From the NCBI GenBank assembly GCA_017451265.1, contig JAFSPU010000008.1:120258-184257 (forward strand): a stretch of 64,000 bases of DNA, read 5' to 3'. Both the position numbers and the translations under genes were made by a program. Source of the stretch: Clostridiales bacterium (lineage in GTDB: Bacteria > Bacillota > Clostridia > Saccharofermentanales > Saccharofermentanaceae). Shown in pieces: positions 27,484-36,501 of the stretch. The notes under the pieces are model-generated. The model ran no database searches. It had not been told where the DNA came from and was given only the letters and a program-made list of their open reading frames with translations. Position 1 is the first letter of the stretch. The number at the start of each line of letters is the position of its first letter.

Positions 27484-28809
27484 ATGAGCAATCTGGAAGA
27501 CAGACTTCGTGAATATTCGCAAAGTGGCGTGACCCCGATGCATATGCCGGGCCACAAGCGAAATACTGACCTCGTTCCCTCCTATCTTAGTGAGGACATC
27601 ACCGAGATATCAGGCTTCGATAACCTGCATGATCCCCGGGGCCTCATTAAAGACATCGGGACGGACGCAGCCGGAATCTGGAATGCGGACGCTGCCCTAC
27701 TGTCAGTTAACGGTGCGACGGCACTAATCCTCTCGGCAATTATGGCTGCAGATGCGCGTGGTAAGATACTCATCGCCTCTAACTGCCACATATCCGTCTG
27801 GCACGCGCTTGAACTTACGGATAACGAATTCGCGGTAATCAACCCACAGACAGACCCGAAGTATCCCTTCTGTCTTCAGATCGACCCTTCCAAGGTCGAT
27901 GAGATGCTTGCGGCCGACACCGATATCAAAACGGTCGTTATCACATCACCCACTTATGAAGGCGTCGCAAGTGATATAGAAGCCATCACTTCTGTGGCAC
28001 ACACCCACGGAACCGCTGTCATCGTAGACGAGGCTCACGGCGCACATCTTGGACTGGATCCTTACTTCCCGTCCTCTTCACACGCCGACGTCGTTATCAA
28101 GAGCATTCACAAGACTCTCCATGCACCCACACAGACCGCGCTGCTGCTGACCTACGGCAGCATGATCGAGCCTGAGCTCATACGCCACTACATGGACATC
28201 TTTGAGACTTCGAGCCCGTCCTACATTCTCATGGAGGGCATCGCGCGCGTGGTGCATGACCTTAAGACCACCCCCGGTATCACCTCCGCCTGGGTCACCG
28301 CCCTCAAGGAATGCCGCGGAGAGCTTAATAACATGCAGCACCTAAAGTTGTTCTCCTTCCCCGGAGCCGACCCCTCGAAGATAACCGTCCTCACAGAAGG
28401 CGTCATAAACGGGAACACTCTCGCGGAAATGCTCAGGAACCGCAAGATTGAAGTAGAGGCTTCTTTTGACACGCACCTCATCGCCATGACCGGCATCGGC
28501 GACACCGGTGAGAGTCTCACGCATTTTGCGAAGGTACTGAAGGAGATCGATGCAGAGCTTACGGGAACCGTTACGGAATATAATGCCGGTTCTCTGCCCT
28601 CAAGCCCGCTTGAACTTGCCATGCCAATTAAGGACGCCGTGCGCGCGGCAAGCACGCTCACAAAAGCTGAGGAAGCTGAAGGCAAGATATCCGCTTCCTA
28701 CTGCTTCAAGTACCCGCCAGGGATACCGGTACTCATTCCGGGTCAGAGGATCACGGCAGACAGACTCAGACTGCTCGGAATAAGCGAAGTAAAGACAGTG
28801 TGCTGTTGA
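27484..28809 (+). CDS. Orn/Lys/Arg decarboxylase-family PLP enzyme
   Basis: 441 aa. Fold type I PLP enzyme of the short Firmicutes group (YaaO/SpeA-like). N-terminal TPMHMPGHKRNTDL and DITEISGFDNLHDPRGLI are hallmarks; VIVDEAHGAHLG holds the PLP aspartate, and SIHKTLHAPTQT the Schiff-base lysine. Substrate among lysine, arginine or ornithine cannot be told by eye. AAAGGA box before the ATG; there may be no separate promoter after the upstream terminator. The promoter of scfA overlaps its stop codon. Confidence 0.9.
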   Translation: MSNLEDRLREYSQSGVTPMHMPGHKRNTDLVPSYLSEDITEISGFDNLHDPRGLIKDIGTDAAGIWNADAALLSVNGATALILSAIMAADARGKILIASNCHISVWHALELTDNEFAVINPQTDPKYPFCLQIDPSKVDEMLAADTDIKTVVITSPTYEGVASDIEAITSVAHTHGTAVIVDEAHGAHLGLDPYFPSSSHADVVIKSIHKTLHAPTQTALLLTYGSMIEPELIRHYMDIFETSSPSYILMEGIARVVHDLKTTPGITSAWVTALKECRGELNNMQHLKLFSFPGADPSKITVLTEGVINGNTLAEMLRNRKIEVEASFDTHLIAMTGIGDTGESLTHFAKVLKEIDAELTGTVTEYNAGSLPSSPLELAMPIKDAVRAASTLTKAEEAEGKISASYCFKYPPGIPVLIPGQRITADRLRLLGISEVKTVCC

Positions 28810-28835
28810 CACAGCTTAGCTTTCTAAAGTAAAAT
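28806..28835 (+). promoter_or_regulatory. Promoter of scfA
   Basis: Perfect TTGACA (28806-28811), 18-base spacer, TAAAAT (28830-28835). The best -35 in the window, fitting strong expression of a small peptide. Confidence 0.8.
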
Positions 28836-28865
28836 AGCGGAAGTAAATTAAAGGGGGAGTTTGAT

Positions 28866-29009
28866 ATGTCAAGAATCATTACTGTCAACACCCGCGATCT
28901 TGGTAAGTCCGTTAAGGAAGGCGGCTGCGGCGAGTGCCAGACATCCTGCCAGTCAGCATGCAAGACATCCTGCGGTGTTGCTAACCAGGCTTGCGAGAAG
29001 AAGTCCTGA
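28866..29009 (+). CDS. scfA: SCIFF ribosomal peptide precursor (six cysteines in forty-five residues)
   Basis: 47 aa. Starts MSRIITVNTRDLGKSVKEGG and ends with six cysteines at 21, 24, 28, 32, 36 and 43 in the SCIFF spacing (CxxC, then three CxxxC steps, then C after six residues). The N-terminal part is the leader recognised by the maturase. The maturase makes thioether bonds from cysteines to alpha carbons. The product is nearly universal in Clostridia and its role is not known. GGGGGAG box before the ATG. Too short for routine gene calls. Confidence 0.96.
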   Translation: MSRIITVNTRDLGKSVKEGGCGECQTSCQSACKTSCGVANQACEKKS

Positions 29010-29043
29010 TCTTAGGATTTCCGTTAACTAATCAGAACAAAGG

Positions 29044-29074
29044 GGTCTCGTAATGTAGATTATGAGACCTTTTT
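29044..29074 (+). terminator. Terminator between scfA and scfB
   Basis: GGTCTC (29044-29049) pairs with GAGACC (29064-29069), extended inside by TAAT/ATTA, followed by TTTTT. Probably partial, so the peptide mRNA exceeds that of the enzyme. Confidence 0.8.
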
Positions 29075-29098
29075 AATTCCCTTCTATAGGAGCATCAA

Positions 29099-30496
29099 TT
29101 GATTCACTGTTATAAATTTGACGACAAGAACATAGTATTAGACGTATTCTCAGGCTCGATCCACATGGTGGATGAAGTGGCCTACGAGATAATTCAGATG
29201 TATGAGGACCACACGCGTGACGAGATCGCGGCTGCGGTCACCTCCAAGTTTCCTGTTACCGAGGCCGATGTAGACGAGTGCATCGCAGACATCGAAGCGC
29301 TTAAGGCTGACGGCAAGCTCTTTGCCCCTGACAAGTACGGCGACATCGCATATGACCTCAAGAAGAGAAAGTGGACTCTCAAGGCGCTGTGCCTTCACGT
29401 GGCACACACATGCAACCTGAATTGTTCCTACTGCTTTGCGGCGCAGGGCAACTTCCATGGCGAGCGCGGACTTATGAGCTTTGAGACAGGCAAGCGCGCC
29501 ATCGACTTTCTCATTGAGAACTCGGGTTACCATAAGAACCTCGACATCGACTTCTTCGGCGGCGAGCCTCTCATGAACTGGGAGGTAGTTAAGCAGCTGG
29601 TGGAGTACGGCCGCTCAGTGGAAAAGGATGCGGGAAAGAATATCAGATTCACGCTCACTACCAACGGCGTCAACATCACCGACGACGTGATCGACTTCTG
29701 CAACAAGGAAATGCATAACGTGGTCTTGAGTCTCGACGGACGCAAAGAGACCAACGACAGATTCCGCGTCGACTACAAGGGCAACGGATCTTATGATGTG
29801 ATCGTGCCTAAGTTTAAGAAGTTCGTAGAAGCAAGAGGCGACAAGAGCTACTACATGAGGGGCACTTACACCCACTTCAACACAGACTTCGTGGAAGACA
29901 TCAAGCACATGGCGGACTTGGGTTTCAAGGAGCTTTCTATGGAGCCGGTAGTTACATCTCCCGACTCACCCTCCTGCCTCACCGAGGAGGATCTGCCCGT
30001 CCTCATGCAGCAGTACGAGGAGCTCGCTCACGAGATGATCAAGCGCAATGCCGAAGGCAATGGCTTCACGTTCTACCACTACATGCTCGACCTCACATGC
30101 GGTCCCTGTATCTACAAGAGGATCTCCGGCTGCGGTGCGGGAACAGAGTATGTTGCCGTTACACCCTGGGGTGATCTTTACCCCTGCCATCAGTTCGTAG
30201 GTGACGAGAAGATGAAGCTCGGCGACATCTACAATGGTTTCGACGAACACGGTAAGGACTTAAGCTACGAGTTCGCCCAGGTCAACTGCTACACAAGAGA
30301 AGGCTGCAAGGACTGCTGGGCAAAGCTTTACTGCTCCGGCGGCTGCGCTGCCAATGCTTACCACGCAGGCGGCTCCATAACGGATATCTACGACTACGGC
30401 TGCAAGCTCTTCCGCAAGAGGATAGAGTGCGCGCTGGCAGTCAGACTTTCCAACTTAAGCGAAGAAGATATTTATGTACCTGACTCTGACGATTAA
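29099..30496 (+). CDS. scfB: SCIFF radical SAM maturase
   Basis: 465 aa. Start is TTG 29099 with AGGAG six bases before; the sequence MIHCYKFDDKNIVLDVFSGS matches the usual MIHxYK start. Residues 1-90 are the peptide-recognition (RRE-like) region. Radical SAM cluster CNLNCSYC at 105, 109, 112. C-terminal SPASM/twitch cysteines: CGPC, SGCGAGTEYVAV, YPCHQFVGD, REGCKDCWAKLYCSGGC. It installs thioether crosslinks in the SCIFF peptide. The end overlaps the fruK-like gene by 23 bp, so they share translation coupling. Confidence 0.95.
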   Translation: MIHCYKFDDKNIVLDVFSGSIHMVDEVAYEIIQMYEDHTRDEIAAAVTSKFPVTEADVDECIADIEALKADGKLFAPDKYGDIAYDLKKRKWTLKALCLHVAHTCNLNCSYCFAAQGNFHGERGLMSFETGKRAIDFLIENSGYHKNLDIDFFGGEPLMNWEVVKQLVEYGRSVEKDAGKNIRFTLTTNGVNITDDVIDFCNKEMHNVVLSLDGRKETNDRFRVDYKGNGSYDVIVPKFKKFVEARGDKSYYMRGTYTHFNTDFVEDIKHMADLGFKELSMEPVVTSPDSPSCLTEEDLPVLMQQYEELAHEMIKRNAEGNGFTFYHYMLDLTCGPCIYKRISGCGAGTEYVAVTPWGDLYPCHQFVGDEKMKLGDIYNGFDEHGKDLSYEFAQVNCYTREGCKDCWAKLYCSGGCAANAYHAGGSITDIYDYGCKLFRKRIECALAVRLSNLSEEDIYVPDSDD

Positions 30497-31424
30497 TCCT
30501 TCTATAGATTATTTCGTTGATCTTCCCTCGGGCGTTACGCTTGTCACGGGAAGTGAAGATGCGCCTGCCGTTAACCGCAGCAAAAGCGAAAGTTTCGAGG
30601 CGGGCGGCAAGGGCATAAACGTCGCAAAAGTTCTTAACCGCTTAGGAGGAAAAGGCTCCGTCACAGCCACGGGATTCACTGCAGGCTTCACAGGCGCCGA
30701 GATAAGCCGCAATGTCGAAAGCGAGGGCATCGTCTCGCGTTTCATCGAGGTCGCGGGCCACTCCAGGATCAACACGAAGGTCAAGGACGGCCAAGGCATC
30801 GAGACGGAGATCAACGGAGCCGGCCCCGAGATTGCTCCCGGCGACATCACACGTCTTATCAACACCATCTGTCAGACAGAATTCGATACGCTTTTTATCT
30901 CAGGCTCTCTTCCCGCTTCGTGCCAGACCGACACGTACGCGCTCATAATAAAAGCAGTCCTCGAGCAGGACCCTTCCGTCAGGATAATCACGGACTGCGA
31001 GGGAGAAGCCATGCTTAAGTGTCTCCCCCTGAAGCCTTACCTGATCAAGCCCAATGCTCATGAACTTGCCAGGCTTACGGGAATGGATATTACGACATCT
31101 TCTTCCCTGCCGGAGCTGCGTGCTGCCGCAGACAGGCTCATCTCATGGGGCGCACAGAATGTACTAGTGTCTTTAGGCGGAAACGGTGCGTGCCTGCTCA
31201 CAGGAGACGGTGTTTTCCTGCAATCTTCAGGCATCAGCGGAAATGTGGTGAGCACGATCGGCGCCGGTGACACCATGATCGCATCCTTTATCTATATGCT
31301 TGACCGAAGCCATGATTACAGAAAGGCACTCGACTTCTCGAATGCCTGTGCAGCCTGCGCCGCTTTTGGCCAGGGACTTCCTTCTGCTTCGGTCTTATCT
31401 GAGATAATTAAAGAATTCTCATGA
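30474..31424 (+). CDS. 1-phosphofructokinase-like PfkB family kinase
   Basis: 316 aa. Start MYLTLTINPSIDYFVDL fits the FruK/LacC branch. PfkB signature 1 SFEAGGKGINVAKVLNRLGG and signature 2 STIGAGDTMIASFIY with the catalytic Asp. Phosphorylates fructose 1-phosphate or tagatose 6-phosphate; no fructose PTS or aldolase gene is adjacent, so the substrate is open. The ATG lies inside scfB and has no good SD, so translation depends on ribosomes ending scfB. Its last 17 bp overlap the convergent C39-like gene. Confidence 0.88.
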   Translation: MYLTLTINPSIDYFVDLPSGVTLVTGSEDAPAVNRSKSESFEAGGKGINVAKVLNRLGGKGSVTATGFTAGFTGAEISRNVESEGIVSRFIEVAGHSRINTKVKDGQGIETEINGAGPEIAPGDITRLINTICQTEFDTLFISGSLPASCQTDTYALIIKAVLEQDPSVRIITDCEGEAMLKCLPLKPYLIKPNAHELARLTGMDITTSSSLPELRAAADRLISWGAQNVLVSLGGNGACLLTGDGVFLQSSGISGNVVSTIGAGDTMIASFIYMLDRSHDYRKALDFSNACAACAAFGQGLPSASVLSEIIKEFS

Positions 31425-32325
31425 TCCAGCAGCCGTTCATTTGCGGTGCCAAAGTATCATACTGCCAGGTCTGAGCTGTCCTTGCACGGCTTCCCGGGTC
31501 TCTTATCTCATAGCCCGCATCGGAATAGCCTACGATAACAATATACTGAGCCGAGTCAGTGAAATCACCCGGACCCATGAGGCAGACGACGATATTGCCT
31601 ACATCGAGGTTACGTTCTATTCTGTCCTGATCCGCGCTTATAGGCGTGACGTCGATACCCAGGCCTAATGCACCGTCACTCATGAGAGTCCAGTTGGTGC
31701 CGCCGTCCATGGTGTAGTTGTTGTTTTCGGCAAACGCAGCCATCCACGCAGGATTCATATCGGCGTTGCCTGTGAGGTAGGAAGCTGCCATGGCAAGTGC
31801 TGTAGGACCGCTTCCGGTTACAGCCAGAACATCGCCGGAATAAGTCTTATACCCCCATCTCATATCGTACTGATAGTACTCGGGAACTCTTAAGGGAGTG
31901 AAGTCAGACATATCGATGCTTCCGGGATAATCAGCGCCGTCCTGTGTGCCTGCGTATTCGGGATAATGAAGGACAAAGTCCAAGGTCTCGTGATTAGTCA
32001 TGAGAAGATTGGTGATATCAACCGGATAAGAAAACGGATCGATCCCGTGGTCAGCAGCATAAGCGTCAATGACCGCCTGACAGTCAGCCGCATTATTAAG
32101 AGGATACGATGAATAATCATCACTATTGGCTTCAGGCGCAGTCGCGGCGGAGGTCTCCATAGCAGTCAGAGTAACAGTGCCTGACGGGACAGCATACTCG
32201 AGAACCGGGGTTTCACCTGAACCTTCACGACCGCGGAATATCAGCAGAACTGATACAGTCGCAATGATAAGGAGCACCGCAGTAAGTCCCGCTATATATA
32301 ATTTTATTCTGCCGTTCGTACCCAT
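31408..32325 (-). CDS. Membrane-anchored C39-like protein without catalytic residues
   Basis: 305 aa. Residues 8-30 are a membrane helix, then a Thr/Ala-rich stalk to about 75. From 143 it follows the Peptidase_C39_2 pattern: LRVPEYYQYDMRWGYKTYSG, then GSGPTALAMAASYL where active members have GCGPTALAM, and DSAQYIVIVGYSDAGY where active members have GHF/YIVIVGY, then IRDPGS. The nucleophile Cys is Ser172 and the His is Gln260, so I infer no protease activity and a wall-binding role. ATG 32325 has TATAAT six bases upstream and no SD; a TTG at 32349 is the alternative. Confidence 0.75.
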   Translation of the reverse strand: MGTNGRIKLYIAGLTAVLLIIATVSVLLIFRGREGSGETPVLEYAVPSGTVTLTAMETSAATAPEANSDDYSSYPLNNAADCQAVIDAYAADHGIDPFSYPVDITNLLMTNHETLDFVLHYPEYAGTQDGADYPGSIDMSDFTPLRVPEYYQYDMRWGYKTYSGDVLAVTGSGPTALAMAASYLTGNADMNPAWMAAFAENNNYTMDGGTNWTLMSDGALGLGIDVTPISADQDRIERNLDVGNIVVCLMGPGDFTDSAQYIVIVGYSDAGYEIRDPGSRARTAQTWQYDTLAPQMNGCWIMRIL

Positions 32326-32331
32326 AGGATA

Positions 32332-32337
32332 ATTATA
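32332..32337 (-). promoter_or_regulatory. -10 box with possible leaderless start
   Basis: Perfect TATAAT on the minus strand, then TATCCT and the ATG of the C39-like gene. No SD. Confidence 0.55.
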
Positions 32338-32427
32338 CACAAAGAGCAATTACCTAAACTATCACTTAGTAATAATCACATGCTGTAGTACAATATTTTT
32401 CAGTAATAAGATTTAGGGAAAGGTATT

Positions 32428-33471
32428 ATGGAGGAGAAAAAGAAAGTATCCAAGAATTTCATCTGGGCGATCATATCTCTTGTTCTTGCCATACTTACCG
32501 TCAGACTGGTCTTAAAGCAGAGCAAAGACCTTTCCATTACGGATCTTTGCATGATCTTGAAAGAATCTGACAAGCTGTACCTTATCGGGGCTGTTGTCGC
32601 CTCCCTGCTCTTCATCTGGTTTGAAGGAGTAGCCATAAGGTCTATCCTTCGACGCGCAGGATACAAGCGCGGGCCGCTGAGCGGACTTCTGTACAGTACT
32701 TCCGACATTTACTTCAGCGCCATCACCCCGTCAGCTACGGGAGGTCAGCCCGCCAGTGCCTTCTTTATGATGAGAAGCGGTATATCTGCAGGCATAACTA
32801 CTGCAACTTTAGTTCTTAATCTTATGATGTACACGCTGTCGATAATTGCACTCGGTATTATCGCCGTCGTAATAAGCCCGCAGTCGTTCACGCAGTTCAG
32901 GACATCTTCGCGCGTGTTTATCATCATAGGTTTCTCAGTGATGGTCATTCTGGCTGCAGGGTTCTTCCTGCTTCTTAAGAAAGAAAACATATTATTCAAA
33001 CCAGCATGCAAGATAATATCCTTTCTCAACAGGATCCATCTCGTAAGGAATAAAGAACACCTGCTGGCGAAGATTGAAAAGACCCGTTCTGATTACAAGG
33101 TCTGTTCCGATCTTATTTCAGGACACAGAGGGGTACTGATCAGCTCGTTCATCTGGAATTTCCTTCAAAGAACATCACAGATAATGGTACCTATGCTGGT
33201 TTATGCGGCATTAGGAGGCGATAAATCTCTTATGCCTGCTGTTTTTTCCAAACAATGTCTGATAACAATAGGTTATAATTTTGTTCCGATACCCGGCGGA
33301 ATGGGTATATCCGATTATCTTATGATAGACGGATTCAATGATATTATGGAGTCATCCATGGCCTACAGCGTTGAGCTGATAAGCCGAGGTCTGACTTTCT
33401 ATATCTGTGTACTGATCAGCGGTATCATAACCCTTACCGGTTATCTGATCAGCAAAAGAAAGGGATCATAA
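32428..33471 (+). CDS. Flippase-like membrane protein (LPG synthetase TM region family)
   Basis: 347 aa with about eight membrane segments. Matches PF03706 (the flippase half of MprF): FEGVAIRSILRRAGYKRG, AITPSATGGQPASAFFMMRSGIS, and VPIPGGMGISDYLMI. There is no C-terminal lysyltransferase domain, so it may move a lipid rather than make lysyl-PG. It is directly followed by pssA and psd, suggesting it handles phosphatidylserine or phosphatidylethanolamine, or a product of these. Box AAAGG before ATG 32428. Confidence 0.88.
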   Translation: MEEKKKVSKNFIWAIISLVLAILTVRLVLKQSKDLSITDLCMILKESDKLYLIGAVVASLLFIWFEGVAIRSILRRAGYKRGPLSGLLYSTSDIYFSAITPSATGGQPASAFFMMRSGISAGITTATLVLNLMMYTLSIIALGIIAVVISPQSFTQFRTSSRVFIIIGFSVMVILAAGFFLLLKKENILFKPACKIISFLNRIHLVRNKEHLLAKIEKTRSDYKVCSDLISGHRGVLISSFIWNFLQRTSQIMVPMLVYAALGGDKSLMPAVFSKQCLITIGYNFVPIPGGMGISDYLMIDGFNDIMESSMAYSVELISRGLTFYICVLISGIITLTGYLISKRKGS

Positions 33472-34170
33472 ATGATAGGCGTATACGACTATACAGTAAT
33501 ACTTACATATCTTTCACTTATTTCCGGAACTCTCGGTATCATATTTACCGTGACAGGAGCCGGACACCCGCAGCTCGGCGTATTCTTTCTGATGTTATCC
33601 GGAATACTTGACGCTTTTGACGGTAAAGTTGCAAGGACCAAAAAGGACCGCACGGAATTCGACAAGAAATTCGGTATTCAAATTGATTCACTGACGGATC
33701 TGGTCTGCTTCGGCATTCTCCCCGTCACTATCGGCCTTGCCCAGCTTCGCATCAGAGGTATCTTTACAGAACTCGTTAAGCGTAAGGAATATGAAGGTTC
33801 ATACCCTGTATTGATACTTCTCATCGTGATAGCGCTCTTCTACGTCCTCGCTGCGATGATAAGACTCGCTTACTTTAATTCCACAAGCGATGAGCGCGAG
33901 GAACAGATGATGAAGACGGGTAAAGCTTATTTTGTAGGCGTACCCGTAACATCTGCCGCACTGGTATTCCCGCTTGTAATGATCGTCCACTTCTTCACAA
34001 GATTCGATCTTACTATCTTCTATTTCATAATTATGCTCATAGAAGCTATAGCCTTCGTAACCAACATTAAGGTGCGTAAGCCCGGAAAAGTCGGTCTCAT
34101 CGTCATCATAATCATTGGCTTAGCGGAATTTAGTGCCTTCATAATCGCATATCTAAACGGATCAAAGTGA
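33472..34170 (+). CDS. pssA: CDP-diacylglycerol-serine O-phosphatidyltransferase
   Basis: 232 aa, six or so membrane helices. CDP-alcohol phosphotransferase signature DAFDGKVARTKKDRTEFDKK continuing with G, three residues, D, three residues, D (GIQIDSLTD). The next gene is a phosphatidylserine decarboxylase, which supports serine as acceptor. Starts at the base after the flippase-like stop and overlaps psd by one base. Confidence 0.92.
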   Translation: MIGVYDYTVILTYLSLISGTLGIIFTVTGAGHPQLGVFFLMLSGILDAFDGKVARTKKDRTEFDKKFGIQIDSLTDLVCFGILPVTIGLAQLRIRGIFTELVKRKEYEGSYPVLILLIVIALFYVLAAMIRLAYFNSTSDEREEQMMKTGKAYFVGVPVTSAALVFPLVMIVHFFTRFDLTIFYFIIMLIEAIAFVTNIKVRKPGKVGLIVIIIIGLAEFSAFIIAYLNGSK

Positions 34171-34973
34171 TGAACGGTCTTGAATTTCTGTATAAGACTG
34201 CAGCCGGAAGGATCATACTCCGGCCTCTTGTCAGCAGACCTGTATCTGTTCTGTCAGGGAAGCTGATGGACTCCAAAGCGTCAAAAGTCCTGATCAGATC
34301 ATTTGCAAAAAAGAACGATATCCGTGTTGAGGATTACGAACTGGATAATATAAACTGCTTTAACGATTTTTTCTGCAGAAAGATCAAGGACGGTCTGCGT
34401 CCCGTTAGTGATGATCCTTTGCATCTGATATCGCCTTGTGACGGTCTTCTGAGTGTATATAAAATATCTTCGGACACCGTGCTTAATGTAAAGCAGAGCG
34501 AATTCACCGTCAGCGGTCTTCTGAAGGACGAGGCATTAGCGCGCGAATTCTACGGAGGCTATGCGCTGGTATTCAGACTGTGCGTAAATCACTATCACAG
34601 ATATATCTATTTCGATTCCGGCAGGCAGCAGGAAAATGTAAAGATCCGCGGCATTTACCACACGGTAAGACCCGTTGCACTCGAGCAGTATCCTGTTTTT
34701 ATTCAGAACACTCGTGAATATGCAGTAATCAATTCGGATAACTTCGGCAAAGCAGTCCAGATGGAAGTCGGAGCTATGCTCGTAGGACGCATCGTAAACG
34801 ATAACCCTTCATCCTGTGATGTAACAAGAGGAGAAGAAAAGGGCCACTTCGAGTATGGCGGATCCACGATCATTCTCCTTATTCAGAAAGACAAAGCCAA
34901 TATAGACGACCGATTTATTAATTCATCTGAAGTCCCCGTGGTCATGGGACAGACAATAGGTTTATCGGCATAA
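34170..34973 (+). CDS. psd: Phosphatidylserine decarboxylase proenzyme
   Basis: 267 aa. Ends in the self-cleavage motif FEYGGSTIILL (GST with Ser becoming the pyruvoyl group). Also CDGLLSVYKI, LCVNHYHRYIYFD (catalytic His) and VQMEVGAMLVGRIV. Makes phosphatidylethanolamine. ATG 34170 gives a TGATG junction with pssA; a GTG three bases earlier is less likely. A strong terminator follows. Confidence 0.94.
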   Translation: MNGLEFLYKTAAGRIILRPLVSRPVSVLSGKLMDSKASKVLIRSFAKKNDIRVEDYELDNINCFNDFFCRKIKDGLRPVSDDPLHLISPCDGLLSVYKISSDTVLNVKQSEFTVSGLLKDEALAREFYGGYALVFRLCVNHYHRYIYFDSGRQQENVKIRGIYHTVRPVALEQYPVFIQNTREYAVINSDNFGKAVQMEVGAMLVGRIVNDNPSSCDVTRGEEKGHFEYGGSTIILLIQKDKANIDDRFINSSEVPVVMGQTIGLSA

Positions 34974-34976
34974 TAA

Positions 34977-35002
34977 AAGGTCCCGGCGTTAACCGGGACC
35001 TT
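34977..35002. terminator. Bidirectional terminator between psd and the convergent lipoprotein gene
   Basis: Perfect 10-bp stem AAGGTCCCGG/CCGGGACCTT, six-base loop. Ends the PE operon and, from the other side, the lipoprotein gene. Confidence 0.85.
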
Positions 35003-35024
35003 ATTCATTTCCGAATCAATCAGA

Positions 35025-36344
35025 TCAGGATACTTCAGCCTCAACGTTGAAGAAGATGTTTGTGCCTGCTGCATCGGAAGCACCGATGAAGTAGTAAGTA
35101 CCTGCATCAAGACCTGCATTGTCTACATACTGGAACTCATAGAAGTATCCGTTTGTATACTCAGAAGGTGTGATTGTTGCTGTGTATACGCACTCAGCAT
35201 CGGCCATGTCACCGGAAGCAGAATAGTATACTTCGTAGTAAACAGGATAATAAGCGAGGTTAGCCTCGTCAGAAACCTGAACAGTGTACTCCATTACTGT
35301 CTCACTTGTGCTGTAATCACCTGTACCCATTGCGGAACCGTTACCATCAGCGTATGTGTACCAGTAATCGTCAGTACCGTTAGCCCAGATCTCTTCCATG
35401 TCACCGCCGCCTGTAACAACAGTTGTGCTGCCACCTTCCTGAACTGTACAAGTGGAATCAGCGAGAACGTTGCCTGCCAGATCGTAGATGATACATCTGT
35501 ACTCACCAGCTACGAGGTTGCCGGAAGCATTAACTGCAGCAGCGGAATCGTAGTTAGGACCATAGTAAGCCTCGATGTAAACGCCCTGGTCTGTGCACTC
35601 GTCACTTGTGTAAACGAGCTGGCCGTCACGGTAGTACTCATAGTAGAAGTTCCACTCGATCTCCTGGCCCTCAGAAGTAGGCATGATGTCGAGCTCGATC
35701 TGTGTGTAGTCTGTGTAAACACTGTTATCGGAGTAGTACCAAACTGTAGAATCTACGAGATCAGCAGAGATAGCAGGTGCGAAAGAATAATCGAAAGCAT
35801 CAAGATAGAACTGATAGATATCCTGAACATTCTTTGCCTTGCTGTCATCTACGAGCCATGCATCGTCTTCAAGAACGAAATCGATTGTCTGCTCGAACTC
35901 AGTCTTGTCAGCGTCAGCGATAGCATCAAGGAATGCATCGAGATCGCCGCCGTCTTCAATTACAGAATCGTAAGCAGCAGCATAATCAGCTACAGAGAAA
36001 GTGATATCAACACTTGCCTTACCGGACTTCTTGGAAGACTCAACGGACTCCTCATCAATCTCGTAAGCGAGTGTACCTGCGATAGCGTTGCAAATAGCAG
36101 CGTAATCTTCATCGTAACCTTCAGTCTCAACGAAAGCTTCGATGCTCTCCTGAAGATCATCATCAGGATCAGCCAAGAGCTCAACGATATCGCCTGCCTT
36201 AACCTTAACAACAGCCTCAGCATAGTCTTCAGCTACTTTGAGAACAGCCTCATCATCCTTGTCGAACATCGCACATCCGGAAAGGGAAGCGAGAACTGCG
36301 ACAGAAAGAGCTGATGCTGTCAACTTCTTAAAATCGACTTTCAT
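35025..36344 (-). CDS. Repeat-containing surface lipoprotein A
   Basis: 439 aa. Lipobox SLSGC, then FDKDDEAVLKVAEDYAEAVVK, a helical NTF2-like N-domain (DUF4878/5105-like, inference) of about 165 residues, then an about 105-residue beta-rich module starting VWYYSDNSVYTDYTQIELDI and ending ADSTCTVQ, then a second, diverged module. Paralogue of the next gene. Highly acidic. Own promoter at 36390-36419. Function unknown; a surface-displayed binding protein is likely. Confidence 0.8.
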   Translation of the reverse strand: MKVDFKKLTASALSVAVLASLSGCAMFDKDDEAVLKVAEDYAEAVVKVKAGDIVELLADPDDDLQESIEAFVETEGYDEDYAAICNAIAGTLAYEIDEESVESSKKSGKASVDITFSVADYAAAYDSVIEDGGDLDAFLDAIADADKTEFEQTIDFVLEDDAWLVDDSKAKNVQDIYQFYLDAFDYSFAPAISADLVDSTVWYYSDNSVYTDYTQIELDIMPTSEGQEIEWNFYYEYYRDGQLVYTSDECTDQGVYIEAYYGPNYDSAAAVNASGNLVAGEYRCIIYDLAGNVLADSTCTVQEGGSTTVVTGGGDMEEIWANGTDDYWYTYADGNGSAMGTGDYSTSETVMEYTVQVSDEANLAYYPVYYEVYYSASGDMADAECVYTATITPSEYTNGYFYEFQYVDNAGLDAGTYYFIGASDAAGTNIFFNVEAEVS

Positions 36345-36389
36345 AAAATATCCTCCATTCGATTTTGCGCTTATTAAACGCTAGTTTCT

Positions 36390-36419
36390 ATTATAAAACA
36401 AAGTTTACTTAATGTCTAA
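36390..36419 (-). promoter_or_regulatory. Promoter of lipoprotein A
   Basis: TTAGAC (36419-36414), 18-base spacer, TATAAT (36395-36390) on the minus strand. Confidence 0.6.
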
Positions 36420-36447
36420 TTTACGGTAACAATTTGTTCACAAAACA

Positions 36448-36476
36448 AACGGGTTCCGAATGAACCGGAACCCGTT
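36448..36476 (-). terminator. Terminator of lipoprotein B gene
   Basis: Perfect 11-bp stem AACGGGTTCCG/CGGAACCCGTT, loop of seven, then TGTTTTGT on the minus strand. Confidence 0.85.
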
Positions 36477-36501
36477 CGTTTTAACAAGATATAACCTGCG
36501 G

